From Desulfocicer sp963675955 (GTDB taxonomy: Bacteria > Desulfobacterota > Desulfobacteria > Desulfobacterales > Desulfobacteraceae), in the NCBI GenBank assembly GCA_963675955.2, contig CAXXVR010000002.1, positions 1,426,001 through 1,490,000 on the forward strand: DNA of 64,000 nucleotides. Direction: 5' to 3'. The first letter of the stretch is position 1; every line of letters begins with the position of its first letter. The position numbers and the translations under genes are program-made. Below, in pieces: positions 61,574 through 64,000 of the stretch. Under the pieces are notes generated by a model. It made no database searches, was not told where the DNA came from, and saw only the letters and a program-made list of their open reading frames with translations.

Positions 61574-63775
61574 GTGAACAGATTTGCTTATTACATGTCC
61601 GGGTATGCGCTTAAGGCCTTCACCGGTTTTTCAAAAACCCGGGTGACCCTGCATGGCCAGGAAAATATACCCCGGGGTTCCATTATTTATACCGCCAATC
61701 ATTTCACCCGCATTGAAACCATTTTTCTTCCCTATTATATTCATGAGATCACCAGAAAACCGGTGTGGTCACTTGCCGCAGCAGAGTTGTTCCAGGGGGG
61801 GCTTAAAGGCATCCTGGAAGCCATGGGGGCTGTGTCCACCAAGGATCCCCAGCGGGATTTTCTCATTGTAAAAGGGCTTTTATCCGGTGAGGCTGAATGT
61901 ATTATTTTTCCGGAAGGACTCATGGTAAAGAACAAGAAAATCCTGGTGGATGAAGGATTTCATATTTACCAGGATGGTGAGTTTCAAAGACCCCACACCG
62001 GGGCTGCCACCCTGGCCCTTCGAACGGCCTTTTACCGGGAACGCCTTCGCAGGATGCAGTCCATAAACCCGAAAGAATACCAGCGGTTGTTGACAATCTA
62101 TGATATAAAATCACCGGAGAGTGTACTTGAAAGTGAAACTTATATTGTACCAACGAATATCACCTACTACCCGGTTCGAGCCAAAGAGAATGTATTGAGT
62201 CGCATTGTCCAGAATATGATGGAGAATCCGTCCCCGCGCATGATGGAAGAACTGATGACCGAAGGCACCATGGTTTTTTCCGGCGTGGATGTGGACATTC
62301 GTTTTGGGAAGCCCATTGGTGTGAAGGATCTTTTTTTTAATGGTTTTGTGGAAAGTGATGTTACATCCAGAAGACCTGTGGAATTTTCCCCCCGTCTGAG
62401 TTCAAGTCATGTCATGCGTAAAGGCGCTCTTGGGCTCATGCATGAGTACATGTCCCGGGTATATGGTATGACAACCCTGAACTATGATCATATTTTTGCA
62501 TCCCTGTTAAAATACCTGCCCGATGACGGCCGGGGCATTGATACCTACGATTTCCGATGTCGGGTTTTTCTGGCCACTGCCGCCTGCAATATGTCCCTGC
62601 ATTGCCATTTTCACAAGAGCCTTTACAGCAATCAGGTACATATGCTCATTGATGATCGCTTTAATCGCTACGAGGATTTTATGCAGGTGGCCTGTGAGAC
62701 GGGCATTATTGAGGTGAAGGGTGATAGAATATATAAAAATCACGCAAAATTTCTCACTCATTCAGAGTTCCACTCGGTGAGGATTGAAAACCCGGTATCT
62801 GTCATTGCCAATGAAGTAGAACCCCTTGTGGCGTTGCAGGATTATCTTCAGGCACTGGCATTGAAACCTGCAGGAGAGATTTTTAATCAGGTCCGGGAGC
62901 GAATTCTGGAAAAACATTTCAATGAATTTGAAACGGATTTCATGAAAACGGCATCAGCTGAGATTATCCGGGACAAACGCATGGGGCGTCCCCTGCTTCT
63001 TAAAGGCAAAGAAATGGAACTCGGTGTGGTGCTGCTCCATGATTATCTGTCATCCCCCGGAGAAATGGAAGGACTGGCAAGGAGCCTTAATGAAAAAGGG
63101 TTCACCGTTTATGTGCCACGGCTTAAAGGGCATGGCACATCCGTGGCGGATCTTGCCGGAATCACCTTTGAAGAATGGCTGGAATCCGCAGAGGAAGCAC
63201 TGGTGGTGGTAAGACATCTCTGCCGGGCTTTTGCAGTGGGAGGGGTGGGTATCGGAGGACGTATTGCCATGTATCTGCAGGAAAAAGCATCGGACAGTAT
63301 GGCCTTTTTTGCAGTGGCACCTCCCCTTCGCATGAAGGATTTTTCTGACGCCTTTGTGGCATCTCCGGGATTGTGGGATCAGATGATGAAGAAAGCAGGT
63401 ATGAAATCCCATGACGGATCAACGGAGCAATATGCCCCTGCAAATCCCCGGGTGGCCTATGATAAAAATCCCGAGGCGGGAATGAAGCAGGTGGAAGCAC
63501 TCATGGAGCAGATGGAGCCCCTTTTAAAGACCTTAAAGGCACCTGGGCTGATCGTCCAATCCCGGGAGAATTCCATGGTTGATGTGCGGGGCAGTGAAAA
63601 ACTGTTCCGCAGTATGGGGTCGGAGATAAAGGAGTATTATCTGTTTGATACCAGACAGCATGGTCTGCCCTGGGGAGATCCCCAGGGCAGCGCACGAATG
63701 TTCGGGGCCATCATCAGATTTCTGATCACAGTGATGACCCCGGTCCATCCGGAAAAAATTTTTCCGGGTCCTTAG
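61574..63775 (+). CDS. Acyltransferase fused to an alpha/beta-hydrolase-like domain
   Basis: The 733-residue protein starts with a PlsC-like domain (about residues 1-190): IIYTANHFTRIETIFLP where the usual HX4D reads HX4E, then IIFPEGLMVKNK as the EGT-like motif. A middle helical region follows (about 200-470). The C-terminal domain is alpha/beta-hydrolase-like: GVVLLHDYLSSPGEMEGLARSLNEKGFTVYVPRLKGHG, then GGVGIGGRIAMYL where the nucleophile Ser of GxSxG is replaced by Gly. The expected final His is in DTRQHGLPWGD. It probably acts on lipids at the inner membrane, but both catalytic motifs depart from the norm. Function not assigned. Confidence 0.8.
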   Translation: MNRFAYYMSGYALKAFTGFSKTRVTLHGQENIPRGSIIYTANHFTRIETIFLPYYIHEITRKPVWSLAAAELFQGGLKGILEAMGAVSTKDPQRDFLIVKGLLSGEAECIIFPEGLMVKNKKILVDEGFHIYQDGEFQRPHTGAATLALRTAFYRERLRRMQSINPKEYQRLLTIYDIKSPESVLESETYIVPTNITYYPVRAKENVLSRIVQNMMENPSPRMMEELMTEGTMVFSGVDVDIRFGKPIGVKDLFFNGFVESDVTSRRPVEFSPRLSSSHVMRKGALGLMHEYMSRVYGMTTLNYDHIFASLLKYLPDDGRGIDTYDFRCRVFLATAACNMSLHCHFHKSLYSNQVHMLIDDRFNRYEDFMQVACETGIIEVKGDRIYKNHAKFLTHSEFHSVRIENPVSVIANEVEPLVALQDYLQALALKPAGEIFNQVRERILEKHFNEFETDFMKTASAEIIRDKRMGRPLLLKGKEMELGVVLLHDYLSSPGEMEGLARSLNEKGFTVYVPRLKGHGTSVADLAGITFEEWLESAEEALVVVRHLCRAFAVGGVGIGGRIAMYLQEKASDSMAFFAVAPPLRMKDFSDAFVASPGLWDQMMKKAGMKSHDGSTEQYAPANPRVAYDKNPEAGMKQVEALMEQMEPLLKTLKAPGLIVQSRENSMVDVRGSEKLFRSMGSEIKEYYLFDTRQHGLPWGDPQGSARMFGAIIRFLITVMTPVHPEKIFPGP

Positions 63776-63825
63776 AGATGCTGGCTTATTCCATGGACCC
63801 GGAGAAATTCCAAGTAAAGGGATGA

Positions 63826-64000
63826 TCAGGATTTCATCATGGTTGCCGGGTCAAGGAGAAAGGTTCTGTTTTCACTGTCTCCGTCCTTGAGCACAACAAT
63901 TTCAATCTTATCATCCTGGGGATTCAGGAAAAGGGCTTTATCAAAACGCTCTTTGACCTTGTCCAGCTGGGGAGGAAATCCCTGGGGTGTCAGAGGTTCT
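63826..64000 (-). CDS. C-terminal end of an unrecognised gene, cut by the window edge
   Basis: A minus-strand frame is open from the window edge to a TGA at 63826-63828. The 57 visible residues include PPQLDKVKERFDKALFLNPQ and DDKIEIVVLKDGDSENRTFLLDP and end TMMKS. Composition is protein-like and codon use matches the core genes, but no family is recognised. It is convergent with the acyltransferase, 50 bp away. Confidence 0.55.
   Translation of the reverse strand, partial: EPLTPQGFPPQLDKVKERFDKALFLNPQDDKIEIVVLKDGDSENRTFLLDPATMMKS

Overview
The window looks like the chromosome of a free-living, strictly anaerobic Deltaproteobacterium, most likely Desulfobacterales. The reasons are moderate GC core genes of that type, LarC, a NIL/ferredoxin gene next to mnmA, a two-gene Yej-like permease pair and heavy insertion-sequence load. 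This assignment is an inference from gene content; no rRNA or tRNA gene was seen. Both ends are housekeeping. Left flank (1-8.4 kb): larC (5' end missing), pgpA, recA, alaS, two peptide-type ABC permeases and a DUF1232/J-domain gene. Right flank (36.9-64 kb): dapB, a MurU-AmgK fusion, plsB, namZ, hisC-cmk-rpsA, sppA, a Sua5/YrdC gene, guaB, dnaE, a TerB/J-domain gene, an MBL hydrolase with a CGGC protein, a ferredoxin-mnmA-mtaB operon and an odd acyltransferase.

Between them (8.45-36.8 kb) lies a chromosomal integron: intI on the minus strand, an attI region with iterons, then cassettes reading away from it. The cassette calls rest on an internal test: the heptamer at the start of each cassette is the exact reverse complement of the R'' heptamer of the attC at its own end. 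Examples are GTTGGGC/GCCCAAC, GTTCTCT/AGAGAAC, GTTAGCC/GGCTAAC, GTTATGT/ACATAAC (twice), GTTGGAC/GTCCAAC and GTTCTGT/ACAGAAC. Cargo is dominated by defence-type and addiction genes: a 423-aa SIR2-like protein, HigBA, a KAP P-loop NTPase, a 921-aa SIR2 protein, Phd/YoeB, and HNH plus NERD nucleases. Near the distal end are a hybrid histidine kinase, a truncated ATPase and a GGDEF protein, each lying by an attC or attC-like site.

The most unusual structure is a 185-bp ORF-less element in three full-length copies (11054, 21197, 26561), one truncated copy (30979) and one decayed copy (36758). Every well-preserved copy starts exactly at the G^TT crossover point of another cassette's attC. Its own termini are GATGGGG/CCCCATC, and its inside can fold into a branched, multi-arm structure with a perfect 12-bp basal stem. 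It behaves like a cassette made of little more than a branched attC site.

The array is also a graveyard and nursery of mobile DNA. It holds a group II intron on the bottom strand inside the KAP attC and a 78-bp fragment of the same intron family that seems to have been cut by integron-type recombination. It also has two IS3-family elements, a complete IS1634-family element with perfect ends and a 6-bp target duplication that splits the HNH gene, a near-identical truncated copy of it, and an IS91-type transposase/recombinase pair carried as cassette cargo.
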